From NCBI RefSeq assembly GCF_000499845.2, contig NC_023753.2, forward strand, positions 19,318,477 through 19,382,476: a stretch of DNA of 64,000 bases, written 5' to 3'. The notes below the pieces were generated by a model. That model was not told where the DNA came from, ran no database searches, and worked only from the letters and a program-made list of their open reading frames with translations. A program made the position numbers and the translations under genes. The DNA is from Phaseolus vulgaris. Its lineage: Eukaryota; Streptophyta; Magnoliopsida; Fabales; Fabaceae. Shown here piece after piece: positions 10,463 to 21,388 of the stretch (position 1 is its first letter; every line of letters begins with the position of its first letter).

Positions 10463-13330
10463 TTAGTCTTCAGCAGGAACGACCTTCCCATCCACCACCT
10501 CGTTGTTAAGCGACACCATGCTGAGATCTAGATCGGGGAACAAGCAGGCAAACTGTTCCCGTGCGGGCTCGAATCCAGCAGCCAGAATCTGGGCAGAACT
10601 TAGATTAAGGTCTTCGATCTGTTTCTTAAGTTCTTCAGTTTGTTTCTTCAGCCCCACGTTCAGCTGCTCCAGCTCTTCGGCTTGCTTCTTGAGTTCTGCA
10701 ACGTTTTCCTGAGCTTGAAGAAGGTCTTCAGCAACCTTCTTGGATTCTGCCTGCACCTGGCCCAGTTCAGCAGCAATCTTCCCTTTTTCTTTGTTAGCTT
10801 CAGCAAGCTTAGCCATGGTGTCGTCCCTCTCCTTCTCCACCTTTCCCAGGAAGACCTCCCGATCGGCTGACCTTTGTTCCAGTTTCTTCACCTTGGCGGC
10901 GTCAGTTTTTATTAAGGCCTACAGGTCAGCCACTTTGACGCGATAAGGTACAATCTTGCTCTCCAGCTCAATCTTCTCTTGAGCCAGAAGCTGCACCTTA
11001 TGGCGTAGATCGGTGGCCTCCTTGCGCGCCACCCGGAGCTCGGTGCTCATTGCATCTTCTACTCGGGAGTGCTCAATCTCGGCGAGTGTCAGATTGCAAG
11101 ATAACCTCTCCGTCTCAATCCTTATAGTGCTATTCTCAGTTCGGAGGGCGTAGAGGTCATCCTGGAGCTTCCTGGTGGAGCTCTCCACAGCTCTAGAGAT
11201 AATGGTGGGGAAGTCCTCTGCCATCATCTTCAGTTTGGCAGAGAAAGGCTCCCACATCCTCTTGACCTCAAGAGAGAGGTCTGCTTGTGGAGGCACCGGG
11301 TGGGCCTGTTGTTGGTTTTCGCCGCCACCTTCTTGAGTTGGTTGCTCAGCAGGTGCTTCTTGGCGTGGTGGCGACGTCGGGGATTCAGTAATCAGAATTG
11401 GAGAGTTGTGGGCAACCTCATCCCCGATTGGAGCAACGTTTGCGGTTGAGGCATTTGAAGGAGGACCCCCTCCAGCTGATACAAAAGGCGTGGAGGCGCT
11501 TGGGGGGTCCTCCATGAAGTTTGGCTCGGGGGCCTCAACCACAGGTGGCGCAGACGCCAATGGAATTGCTTGGACTGGTGAGGCAGGAGCTGGTAGGGGT
11601 GGCAATGTTGGAGGCGGAGCAGGTGTAGATGGTGGTGTTGATGTTGGAAGAGGGGGTGGAGCAGATGGTGAAGAAGGTGCCACCCTCTTCCTCTTCGTGA
11701 CGAGACCATCTTCAGTTGCCTCGTCGTCTTCCTCTTCCTCCTCGTGGACTACTTGGGGGGCTTTCCTCTTGGGTTTCCTGAGGACAACTTTTTTGCGTTG
11801 GTTGGCGGGTTGGACATCGGGAGGAGTTGGGCCTTTGGGCGGCGATCGGCCCTGCGCGGCGGCGATCTCCACCACCGAGTTTGGCACGGTTTGGGAACCC
11901 GATGCCAACCCGTGGGCTCGGGCGAGTGCCCTTAGCTCAGCAAGTTTTCCTTGGCCCAACATACGATTTGCATAAAGCAAAGGAGCATGGGTTAGTTCAG
12001 AAAAAAGGGTAAGCACATAAGGCAGCCTGCAACAGAAAGCAGATAAATGGTGCAGAAAATAAAACCAAAGTCTTGCGCACAACGCACAAGACGCCCAGAA
12101 ACAGTTAACAGAGGTAATGTTAGAATAAAGACTTAAACGTTCTAACCTATGCGAATTTCGAGTTGGTCCTCGAAGAACTCGAAGCAGATGAGTGTGGTGG
12201 TGAGGAAGGTGATGTTGGCATCTGCCACACTCTTCCAGAAGAAGCAGAGGTCTTTGTCCAAAGCGCCCATGCTATCAGGACTTCTTGGCCTCCTGAAGCT
12301 GCTTTTGGACTCTTTGTTCCCCTTGTTTACCCAATACAAGGGGAAACCGTCGAGCAGAGAAGCGTCCTTGTCGTTGGGGCGCACCTGGACGAACTTGCCC
12401 TTCCAGTCTTTGTAGGATTGCTGGAAGATGGAGAGGATCGACCTCCCAGCAATCCCGTTCAAGCTTACCCACAGGCGATCTCCTGGGTGCTTGGCTTCAA
12501 AAAGAAATAAGAAAACGTCCACTGACGCTGGCAGCCCCAAGTGGTCGCACATTATTTGGAAAGCCCGTACGAACACCCAGCTGTTGGGATGGAGCTGGGC
12601 GGCGGCGATGTCGAGCTCGGTGAGAAACTCCCTTTCAAAGCGAGTGAAGGGAAACCTGAGTTTCACCTTCTTGAACAGAGTGGTGTATATGAGGCAGAAC
12701 AACCCGCCGGTGTTCCCCTTGTCGTCAACACACACCGGCATGTCGGGAGGGCAAGGTAGCACCGTCATCTTTTCGTCGTGCTCCTTATGGAATGATTGGT
12801 GAGGCTCATCCCCCTTCGTCAACCGCAGAACTGCCCCAGCAGAGTTTATAGAAGATGTTTCCCTCAACAAGGTCGAGTTGGCCCAGGGGTATAGTTTTTT
12901 GAAATCTGGCGAGGGGACGGAGGCTCCTCCAGTGACAGGCGGAGTAGCCTGGGCCAGGTTGGGGCGGGAAGGTGCAGGCCTCTCAGTCTGAGAAGACGAA
13001 GCACTGCGTGCTCGCGGTGGGTTGTGTGCTTGAGAAGAGGGGTTTCGTGATGAAGGAGGAGGATTTGGGGTGATCTTTGAGCGAGTCATTGCGGAAGCTG
13101 CAGAGGAAAAAGAAAAGGAAAAATGATCAGGGTTCGCAGAGGCTGACTCGATCATGAAAGAAGGGTGAAAAACGAACGAACGTAGGTTCGTTGTGACGTT
13201 GACGGAGCCCTAAGTTACGAGAGAGGAGAAATGGAAAAAACAACCCACAACGTATGCACCAGACAGTTAAAGGATGATGCGAATCGGTTAAAATGCAGGA
13301 AAAACCAGCAGAAGAAGGAAAGGAAGTACC
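10463..13330 (-). pseudogene. Tat1 antisense gene (aORF-1), spliced; Transposase_28-like (PF04195) N-terminus and coiled-coil C-terminus
   Basis: The gene reads opposite to gag-pol. My model is: a leader exon ending at 13330; intron 13329-13098 (GT...CTGCAG); exon 13097-12147 with ATG at 13089; intron 12146-about 11968; exon 11967-10463. The coding start MTRSKITPNPPP matches MARTKTTSNPPP in aORF-3. The N-terminal part has the LHPNSWVFVRAFQIMCDHLG block known from the PF04195 family of plant gypsy-element proteins. The last exon is Pro/Ser-rich, then coiled coil, ending VVDGKVVP. Lesions are an in-frame TAG at 10919-10921 and a second-intron acceptor that reads CAA rather than CAG at about 11968. 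The function is unknown; it has no catalytic motif I recognise. Confidence 0.8.
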
Positions 13331-13672
13331 TTTTTATGATCGGAAAAGCGATGAAGGATGTTGGTGATTCAGGAGGTTGAAGAACGTTGAGAGCTTTTTT
13401 GCAGAAGAGAGTTTGAGCGTCTGAGAACACGAAGAAAGTGATGGAATAATGGATAGAAATGGGTTTAACGGTTTTTCGAAATGGGTTTGGGAAGCGCAAA
13501 CGTTAACTGAAGGTAACCGTTGATGAAGCCACGTGTCGAACGATGGGAGGGGTGTTTGGTGGAGCGTCAGTGAAGCAGAAAGTACAACCGCTTGGAATTC
13601 TGCGCCAGTGCCACGTAGACCGGTATCGACGTGACTCTTTTAGTCTTTTCGCTGGACAAGTCTTCGCTTAAG
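13331..13672 (-). promoter_or_regulatory. Leader and probable promoter of Tat1 aORF-1
   Basis: This stretch lies between the aORF and the 3' LTR and contains no other gene. Counterparts exist at 19531-19990, 43345-43715 and 58008-58303 (reversed element). All end in a leader exon whose last bases are AAAG or AAAAG before a GT(A) donor. Confidence 0.55.
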
Positions 13673-13685
13673 ACTGGGGGGCTTG
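13673..13685 (+). other. Polypurine tract of Tat1
   Basis: The run ACTGGGGGGCTTG directly precedes the 3' LTR. The same motif lies before the Tat3 and Tat2 LTRs (near 19991 and 43717) and in reverse at 57988. Confidence 0.75.
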
Positions 13686-14493
13686 TGTACCGCCCTGGGA
13701 GTCGGAAGTGATGACGTGGCACCAAGCTATTGTATAGGCGTGTTGAGAGGACGCCAGGCTGGCAGAAGGGAAGGAGGTCGGGGGATTCGTGAAGTCGCCT
13801 GTTATTAAGTTGGCGTGCTCCGATCTCCAGCATACCAGAACCGGCGATTACCCAGTTGAAGATGAAGTCGCCAGATGTAAACTCAGGCGACCAAGTGATT
13901 AGAGATCGCCGGAGCAAGCACATCGCCGAAGATGAAGGTGGTGCAGATTATGAAGGCGGCCGGCGAGACCACAGGGAAGGTGTACGAAGGCACCCTTACT
14001 CGCCAATTCCAGTAGAGATCACGCTCCAAGTTAGCTATGCGCTGAGCAGTATCATGCATAACTAACTTAGCCAAAGGAGAGTCAGAAGCAGCGCCCAAGT
14101 CAAGGAGGCTCCAGATGATGGCACGTGTACAGCTGGATGCGAGCCACGTGTCCAGGTTTGTAACTGCCAGGAGAGAGAAAGTGACCAGGTATTTAAGGGT
14201 TCCCCAACTAACTTTTGAGGTACGCACGTTCAGATTGTATTCTTTACGCTTGCGAGTTCTTGAGCATACTGTGAGAGAGAACATTGCACGGTTCCTTGAG
14301 AGTTATAGAGTTTTGCTCTTGAAGTATTTGGTGGTTCAGTCACTGACTTGGGCGATCGGCCGCAGCGGCGCCGCTCTGTTCTTTTGCAGGTTCTTGAGGT
14401 GGATCGTGACGAAGGACGGAGGTTGAAGCGGTGCACACGTCGATCCAAGTTTGACGAGGCAAGTTCCAACGTTCTAGTCAACAGGCAGGATCA
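13686..14493 (+). repeat. Tat1 3' LTR
   Basis: This is the 808-bp partner of 2396-3203, ending GGATCA directly before the AACTC target duplication at 14494-14498. About 12 substitutions separate the pair. Confidence 0.93.
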
Positions 14494-14498
14494 AACTC

Positions 14499-15563
14499 TA
14501 TACTCTTTCACCTTTTGCAAATGATCCTTGGGAAGATACAAATTTCATATTAAAACTCCCTAGGACAACAAAAGGTTTTGATTCAATCTTCATGGTTATG
14601 GATAAACTCTTCTCTAGAGAAGTGATACATCTTCATGGTTTATCCTCAAGCATAGTGTTGAATAGAGCTCCAAATTTCGCAAACCATGATTTGAGGATTT
14701 CCTTTGGAAAACTTGCAACTAAGTTACACGCTTTAAATTCTTATCATCCTCAAACACATGGTCAAAATACATTTGAAAATCTAGCTCTTTCTACTATGCC
14801 TAGAATAATCATGAAGTGCACACACAACTCTAGAGATGAGCATACATACCATAAAGTAGTTCACAAAACTACTTATATTTCTACTTTTAAGGTTATAGGT
14901 GGGCTAAATCATCTTTCTCCTTTTAAGTAGTTACCATCTCCTATAGGATTTATGCCTAAAGAGAAAGTAACCACAAATGCACATTTCAAAATGCATAAGA
15001 TGATTAGAGAACACATACAACAATCAAAAGAGAAACATTGTCCAAAGTTGCCAAAACCAAAAGAAAAAGAAAAATGGCAACATAGTAAAATTGATTTTCA
15101 AACTAACACCTATGCTTTCTTTGATGATTTCTATAAGTGGACGTTTGATCCAAGAGGACAAGCTTTGGCGAAGCAAGAGGCTGCTATCCGAGATCTAGTC
15201 TGTAGATCTGAGGATAGATCTTCTCAAGAAGGAGGAGATGATGGACACCATCCAGCCACACTCATCCCCCTAGTTGAAGAAAAAGCTTTGGATTTGAGGA
15301 CAAATCCTTTTCAAGAGGGAGGGGATGATGGAAGAGGGCCAAGCACAACTTCACAAGAAAGACAAAAGCCAAGACATGAGCATCCAAAGCCAAACCAAGA
15401 GCGTCTAGGGCTAAGGGAGGAGCGTCTAGGCCAAAGGGGAGGAGCGTCTAGCTCAAGGTGGAGAGCGTCTAGGCCAATGAAAGGAGTGTCTAGGACCAAA
15501 TTGCTAAGCCCATGGCCAAGCGAATCCATGCAGATTTGTTTATGCTACATGAAGGCCCATTAG
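14499..15563 (+). pseudogene. Integrase-like and C-terminal part of element A ORF
   Basis: The frame continues that of 1530-2395 with no slip. It resembles the integrase of B at reduced quality: the block with the first catalytic Asp is shortened (WEDTNFIL against WEDISMDFIL), the second Asp is Asn (VLNRAPNF), and the Glu region is altered (HGQNTFEN). A TAG occurs at 14928-14930. The same frame then stays open to 15563 through ALNSYHPQ..., a KWTFDPRGQ segment and Arg-Leu-Gly repeats that are encoded inside the 3' LTR. An active integrase is not possible from this sequence. Confidence 0.7.
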
Positions 15564-16019
15564 GGGTAGGTTAGTATTAGTTGTGGTGTAAATAGCATAA
15601 ACTTGATTCCATGAGACTTGACCTAGATTTGCTAAAGATTTGGTCACTTTCTAGAAGGATTCTCCACAGGGCCATGTGCTCCATGTGATGTAAATTTGCA
15701 TTTCATTTTGATTAGCATTAGGGTTGCATTATGGTCCTCTTTAGCCTATAAAAAGAGGAGCCTACACCTTGTATTTTCAAGATTATTGTGAGTAAAGTTA
15801 TGCTGCCATTTTTGTGCCAAGCTTTGCTTCTACCTAGATTCTAGGCTCTAATCTTCACATCCTTCACCTTTGCTTGGGTTGGCCGAACCTCCCAATCTTC
15901 ATACTTACCATGCACCTTCAAGATCACCATAGCTCTTAGGAGGATCTTGCACACACACATCCATTGCTTCCGCACCATCCTTTACATGATTCAAGAAGAA
16001 CTTCATGAATTTGCCATCA
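15326..16019 (+). repeat. Element A 3' LTR
   Basis: It starts TGATGGAAGAGGG after a polypurine tract and ends TTTGCCATCA. It has a minisatellite-like run of gcgtctagg units (about 15395-15490), a TATAAAAAG box at 15747-15755 and a cluster of CTT-rich sequence at its end. It is homologous to the LTRs of F, B and E and to the solo LTR 20128-20874. Confidence 0.85.
15747..15755 (+). promoter_or_regulatory. TATA box in element A 3' LTR
   Basis: TATAAAAAG sits in a segment conserved in all A-family LTRs, for example 21842-21850, and in reverse at 23352-23359 and 32373-32380. Confidence 0.65.
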
Positions 16020-16210
16020 CTTGTTCTCATTCAGAGAACGTCGTGTCGACAGAGTCCCCGAGGGTACGATGCGCCGGCGAAGAAGAGAACATCTTATCAA
16101 AAGCTCAGAAAATGTCAAGATAAAATCGAGCAGGGGAACGTCCCATCAGCAATATGGGAAAGGCCACGTGGATGGCGTGGGCGAGACCTTAGGCTTTCCG
16201 CTAAAGAAAA

Positions 16211-16480
16211 TGTCCCGCCCTCAGGCGTTGACCAGAGTCAAAGCCAAAGTCAATGCCAAGGCCAAAGTCAACAGATTGACCGCACCAGGCATCACCAAGC
16301 TAGGGCGTCGCTAGTATAAGACGCTGATGGCGTCGCCAGTATAAGGCACTGATGGCGTCGCCCCCCGATACCCACGGGTAGGAAATACTGTGGAGGGGGG
16401 GGGGGCGAAATCGCCAAAAGCCAAGCAAGTCATCAGCGACATTGCTCCCCGATACCCATGGGAAGGAAAGACCATGGAGG
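16211..16480 (+). repeat. Partial Tat LTR in Tat3
   Basis: It begins TGTCCCGCCCTCAGGCGTTG, resembling the Tat4 LTR start (58944), and contains the ccccgatacccacgggtagg segment also found near 59208 and 43890. It is truncated where the post-integrase repeats begin. Confidence 0.6.
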
Positions 16481-17034
16481 GAGTGACCCCATGGGAGGCT
16501 TCAAGCCTGCCTAGTGCTTGGCGTTTCTAGACACCCTGAGGACGGTACGACGCTGCTGTAATAGGCCTCTCCTCAGGCGTGGGCGCCAAGCACCAAGAGT
16601 TAAGGGACAGATTGCCTTGGTGTTTGAGACACTCCATGGACGATACGGCGCTGTTATACAGGCCTCTCCAAGGGCGTGGGCACCAAGGCGCGACTTTGTC
16701 CCAAATGTTCAGACACGCTAAGGACACCCATAGCAGGTCTCTCCTCGAGCGTGCACATTCAGTACAGAATAAGAAGAAAGAGAAGCGTGAAAGCGCGAGA
16801 TGCCAAAGACAAGAAAAATACGAGGGTCAATGAGGCTCCGAGAGCAGAGATAGCAATCCAATGACACTCGGCTTATCAGGAACGAACAAGCAATAAAGCG
16901 AAGATTAATAGCGAAAGTAAAGAGTAAATTGCGTTCCCAATACAAGTACAGAAGGGTTGAGTGCTACGAATGTTCAGATATTTACAAGTCATCAAACCAA
17001 AGGAAATTAAAAATGGAAGCTGAGAGCCTGCGGT
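16481..17034 (+). other. Tat3 post-integrase spacer
   Basis: No gene is seen. 16515-16750 is homologous to 33395-33640 in Tat2 (segments with agacaccctgaggacg and gtgggcacca). It includes two loosely similar units of about 105 bp. Confidence 0.6.
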
Positions 17035-19530
17035 TCAATCCTCCAGGTCAAGGGGCACCACCTTTCCATCAACGATGTGGTTGGCAGAGTCGCAGTTCGA
17101 GATGTTAATCCCTGGGTTCTCGCAAGACGCTTGAGCCAGGGCCTCCTTGAAGCCTTCCTCGAACATGCCCGCCATCTCGTTGGTGAGCTCCTGGTTCGCC
17201 CTCTCCAGCTCTTCGATCCTTGAATCCTTGGACGCCAGCTGCTTTTCCAAGAAATCCTTCCCCACCTGGAGCTTGTTGGATTCAGCGTGGAGCCTCTCAC
17301 ATTCAGCTTGGAGAAGGTCGAGCGCCTCGACCTTTGCTGCCAGGGCACTCTCAGCCTCGGTCAGTTTCTGCCCCCGAGTGGCACACAGCTCTTCAATTTA
17401 TTTTCGCTGCGCTTCGAAGGCACGAACCACCTCTTGAAGCCCAATGTTTTGGATTTGATGGTAGGTGAAGAGGGCCAGCAGGTCTGCATATGCTTGTTCG
17501 ATCTCGTGAGCATATGCTTCGGCCCCCTCCTTGGCCTCTTGGGTCATCTTCAATGAAGCTTTGTGAGTTTCCTCCCTAAGCCCCCAAGCTTTTTTCTCCT
17601 CCTTCAGTGCCCCCACCTCCTGTTTCAGACTTTGGAGGGCCTGCCTCCCCATGGCGATGCTCTGGGCCTGGGAGCGCCAGTCGAGTGCTATCGAAAGGAA
17701 GGCCCCCATGTAGAAGGGCATGCCTTCTGCCCTATTGGGGTTTCCCGGCGATATCCCCTCGTTGAATCCCCGCGCAAACTGCCTGAAGACGGGGCCGGGA
17801 ATCAGAATCTCGGGGAGAGAAGGAACAGGAGCAGGCGCGGGAGGGGCTGAGCCTGAAGCTGCAGCTTCTTCAGACAATGGTAGTGGCAGAGGAGCAGACT
17901 CAGCCCCTTCATCCCTTTCTTCTTGGACTGTTTGAGGTGGAAGAGAAGTGGCACTTGCAGGGCTGTCCCTTAGAGAGTCCACGTCACCGCCTGGAGACGC
18001 AATTGGCAGGGTAGGGACCCTAGTAGCTTTTCTCTTTTTGAAGACCAAGCCAACCTCCGAGTCTTCACTATCAAAAGTTATCTCCAGCACCCTCTTCCCT
18101 TTATCTAGGGGTGCTGGAGCACACGTCGATGTCGCGACCAGTGGGACAGCATCAACGGGAGAAGGGGAAGTAGGATTTTGGTATGTTTGGGGAGAAGATG
18201 GTGGAGATGGTAGGGAAACAATGGGCGTCGGGGGAGTAGGCAGAGGCACGCCAAGGGCAAGGGAGTCCCCACCTCCCTTGGCGAATTTCAGTTGCTTCAA
18301 GGGCTTGGCAAGTGTGCGGCGCTTTGAAGAGTCCATTATCGAACCTGCGTCAGTCAGAATAACCAAGCAAAGATTAACTCGGGTGAGAAAGAATGAAAGC
18401 ACATGCGGGCAAACCACTGAAGTTCAAGCAATTCAAGTAAGTTCACATACAATGATTCGGGCAATTCAATTCAAACAAGGCCAAGTAAGTGCAAGTAAGA
18501 TTCAAGCAGATGTAATCAAAGGCAAATACCGAAGTAGGTGGAAAGGCCGTGGGCCTTGAACTCGTTGGCAATAAGCTTGGCGGTGTCGAAAACCACCCCG
18601 AGTCCAGTTAAAACCTTGCATACCTCCTTGTCAGCGGAGACGAGTTTATCCAAGGCCTTGGGCTTGGTCGATATGGGCTTCTCCGACCAGTACAGGGGAA
18701 AGCCCTCCAGTGCAGTGGGGTCGAATTTGGTCGTACGCACCTTGAAGAACTTTCCCTTCCACCCCTTGAATGAGTTTTGGAAGAGGGTGAGGATGATGCG
18801 ACCGGCGACGCCATAGAAGCTCATCCATAGACTCTTGCCCTGCTTCTTCACCTCGAAGAAGTGAAGGAAGCCGTCCACGGAAGTGGGAATGCCCAGGAAC
18901 CCACAGAGAATTTGGAAGCCCCTGACGAACGCCCAGCTGTTGGGGTGAAGTTGGGCAGGGGCAATGTTGATCTTAGTGAGTAACTCCCTTTTGAAGGGAG
19001 TAAAGGGAAGGCACAGGCCCACTCGTTTGAATACCATTTGGTAGACGAAGAAGAAAGGACTTCCCCCAGTGGCCGTTTCGTCTACGCAAACGGGTTCCCC
19101 CCGCTTTACACGACATACGAAGATGTGGGAGTCGTGGGTCTTGTGGAATGCATTGAAATTGTAGAGCGTGGGGTCCCCCCTGTGGGCCTCAACGTCTTCG
19201 ACGGAGGTTAATGTAGAGCACTCCGCAAGAAGTTCATCGGAGGCCCATCGGTATTCCTCCTTGTAGTTGGACCTGGGGTGGTGGAGTAACAGTAGTCTTG
19301 GTTTTCGCCATCGACTCAAGAGCTGAAGAATGAAGAAAAAGAAAGGGCTCAGCGAAAAAGAGAAACCCTCAACGAACCCTACCCGCGCGAGCAAGAGGAA
19401 AAAGACATAGGAGCAGGAAAACACAAGAACGGGGCAATAAGGCAAGAAGATAAACAGTCCCAGGCAGTTCATTCACACACAAAGCAAAACAGCGAAGGAG
19501 AAGAGTCATTGAGGGCAAAAAGATCGTACC
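17035..19530 (-). pseudogene. Tat3 antisense gene (aORF-2), spliced
   Basis: This is the same gene as aORF-1. Model: leader exon ending at 19530; intron 19529-19323; exon 19322-18530 with ATG at 19311 (MAKTKTT); intron 18529-18345 in phase 1; exon 18344-17035. The N-terminal block LHPNSWAFVRGFQILCGFLG and the following FFEVKKQGKSLWMSF are well preserved. The C-terminal part is Pro-rich, then coiled coil, ending IVDGKVVPLDLED. Lesions are a frameshift between the ATG and residue about 20 (19265-19300) and an in-frame TAA at 17398-17400. Apart from these the exons join in frame, which supports the intron calls. Confidence 0.8.
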
Positions 19531-20003
19531 TTTGAGTATTGGAGTGTTCGGGAACAGATAGTGCGAAGGAGAAAACAGAGGTCGCGGAGAGAGAACTCGA
19601 GGAAGATGAACAGTGCTGAGAATGCGAAGAAAGCGAATGAAACAGTGGCTTCGAGCGCGGGGTTGAGTAACTTAAACGCTACGAAGGAAGCCCAAGGGGT
19701 ATTAAATCAAGACCGTTCGATGAGTCCACGTGTCGCAGGATCATGCGCTCCCCGGGAGCGCAAGAGGCTTTGGATAGTGACCGCGTGAAGGGCCACGTGG
19801 CGAGTGATTAAGCGTGACCCAAAGCGTCAATTTTCCTGATTCAGAGGATGTCCCGTCACCCATTAAGAAGATGTCATGTGCCCAGGGAATGTCACGTCAA
19901 CTGCTTGGGGAATGTCACGTCAGCAAGAATGACATGTCACCAGAGTGCCACGTGGATGGCGTGGGCGAGGCCTTAGTCTTTTTGCTCAAGACTGGGGGGC
20001 TTG

Positions 20004-20028
20004 TGTACCGTCCCGTCCCCGGGCGTTG
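20004..20028 (+). repeat. 25-bp stump of Tat3 3' LTR
   Basis: TGTACCGTCCCGTCCCCGGG and five more bases follow the tract actggggggcttg and then break off at A-family sequence. This marks a recombination or deletion breakpoint. Confidence 0.7.
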
Positions 20029-20127
20029 AAATAGTAAAATGGCAACATAGTAAAATTTATTTTCAAACTAACACTTATGCTTTATTTGATGATTTCTATA
20101 GGTGGATGTTTGATCCAGGAGGACAAG

Positions 20128-20874
20128 TGATGGCATTTCATGAAGTTCTTCTTGAATCAATGTAGAGTATGGGGCGGAAGCAATGAATGAGAGTGAGCAA
20201 GATCCTCCTAAGAGTGGTGTTGATCTTGTAGGTCCATGTTAGGTATGGGTATTGAGTGGTTCGGCCAGCTCAAGGGAAAAAAATGAAGGAATTGAAGTTT
20301 AGAGCCTAGGATTCTAGGGAGAAGCAAAGTTGAGCACAAATTGGCAGCATAACTTTACTCACAATAAACTTGAAAATACAAGGTGTAGGCTCCTCCTTTT
20401 ATAGGCTAAGGAGGACCATAATGCAACCCTAATGCTAGCCAAATGAAATGTAAATGTGAAGCACATGGGTGCACATGGCACATGGGTGCACAAATAAGCA
20501 CATGGGGAGGGGTGTGTCTAGTTTTTATGCTCACCCCCCTCCATGGTCTTTCTAGAATGTTCACACAAATATGCTTTCTACACTACTCTAATTACTAAGC
20601 ACCCCTAATGGGCCTTTATGTAACAATTACAAAGGTCTTCTCTTCCCAAAACCGTAGCTTTGACCCATGTGTATGTGAAGCTAGACGGTCTAGAAGGAAT
20701 CCACATCATGGCCTAGACGCTCCTTATGTAGCCGCTCCTCATCATGGCCTAGACGCTCCTCTTCATGGGCTAGACGCTCCTTTTTGAGTCTAGACGCTCC
20801 TCATCATAGGCTAGACCGTCTAGTCTTGGAGGCTTGGCTTTCATCGTGTGGTGAGCTTGGGCCCTCCTCCATCA
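20128..20874 (-). repeat. Solo LTR of the A family inside F
   Basis: The 747-bp segment begins TGATGGCATTTCATG and ends CTCCATCA. It is flanked by ACAAG at 20123-20127 and 20875-20879, a perfect TSD. The F coding segment is continuous once it is removed. It is in the opposite orientation to F. Solo LTRs arise by recombination between the two LTRs of one element. Confidence 0.9.
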
Positions 20875-20930
20875 ACAAGCTTTGGCGAAACAAGAGGCTG
20901 CTAGTCGAGATCAAGTCTGTAAATCTGAGG

Positions 20931-21279
20931 TGTGACCTTTTTCTACTATGACACCTCCTAAAAACTACACCTACACCACTCTCCTAACTCACATGGACAA
21001 TGTGACTTTATTTTAAATTTTCACACTCCTTTATTTAATAACCACACCTCCTAAAACTATACAAGAGTATTTCAAAGCTTGGCCTTGCCCCTCATGGGAT
21101 GGACTTGGGCTCTTTGGGCTTTGGCCTTCTTTGGCTTGGGCTTGGGCTTTGGGCTTGGGCCTCATCTTTATTTTATGTCTTCTTTTAATTTTGAGAAGAC
21201 TAGAAGGAAGAACTTTAAATGTGAGGGTGGATGTCCTTTTCCTCCATTAATAAAAGCCTCCTTTATTTGATTCTCATCA
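20931..21279 (-). repeat. D3: truncated LTR of family D
   Basis: In reverse complement it starts TGATGAGAATCAAATAAAGG and matches D1 (29074 onward). It ends abruptly at a gtgacc segment that lies internally in D1. The flanking host reads ctgagg | gatcttctc, while A has three extra bases there, so no TSD is visible. It contains a run of TTGGGC hexamers at about 21120-21162. Confidence 0.7.
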
Positions 21280-21388
21280 GATCTTCTCAAGAAGGAGGAG
21301 ATGATGGACACCATCCAGCCACATCCATCCCCCTAGTTGAAGAAAAACTGTTGGATTTGAGGACAAATCCTTTTCAAGAGGGAGGGGA

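Larger units (their letters stand above)
2396..14493 (+). mobile_element. Tat1: Ty3/gypsy Tat-lineage LTR retrotransposon, complete, 12.1 kb
   Basis: Both LTRs are 808 bp, begin TGTACCG and end GGATCA. The direct repeat AACTC at 2391-2395 and 14494-14498 is a clean 5-bp TSD, and element A reads through in frame when Tat1 is removed. In order: LTR, primer-binding site, gag-pol, integrase in a shifted frame, tandem-repeat-rich spacer, antisense gene, polypurine tract, LTR. Two RNase H domains and an antisense extra gene are hallmarks of the Tat lineage. By eye the LTRs differ at about 12 of 808 sites (about 98.5% identity), so insertion is recent. Base composition is clearly richer in GC than the flanks. 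It is damaged in the integrase and in the antisense gene. Confidence 0.93.
1..16019 (+). mobile_element. Element A: Ty3/gypsy LTR retrotransposon (non-autonomous family), split by Tat1
   Basis: The window opens inside the untranslated leader of this element. Its 5' LTR lies upstream of base 1. The + strand of 1-2395 matches the reverse complement of 51300-53730 (element E), and the element resumes after Tat1 at 14494, with one copy of the AACTC duplication on each side. It ends with a 3' LTR at 15326-16019, preceded by a purine-rich tract (AGAGGGAGGGGA). The next five bases, CTTGT, would be its right TSD, but the left one is out of view. No reverse transcriptase or RNase H region exists between gag and integrase-like sequence, so the copy cannot be autonomous. 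The family is identified by comparison with B (23086-32828) and E. Confidence 0.85.
16020..20028 (+). mobile_element. Tat3: rearranged Tat-element fragment
   Basis: In order there is a Tat 3' leader-type region (16020-16210), a partial LTR (16211-about 16480), post-integrase repeats (16481-16760), an antisense gene (17035-19530), its leader, a polypurine tract and only 25 bp of 3' LTR (20004-20028) before A-family sequence starts abruptly. gag and pol are missing. The LTR start at 16211 lacks the polypurine tract seen elsewhere. Two Tat 3' ends joined by illegitimate or unequal recombination is the best explanation. Confidence 0.7.

Noticed and set aside
11406..11975. 189-codon + strand ORF, Gly/Ala-rich
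   Set aside because: It is the complement of the Pro-rich part of the antisense gene exon; composition explains it.
15390..15500. CRISPR-like array of gcgtctagg repeats
   Set aside because: This is plant DNA. The units are short, adjacent and coding, with no unique spacers.
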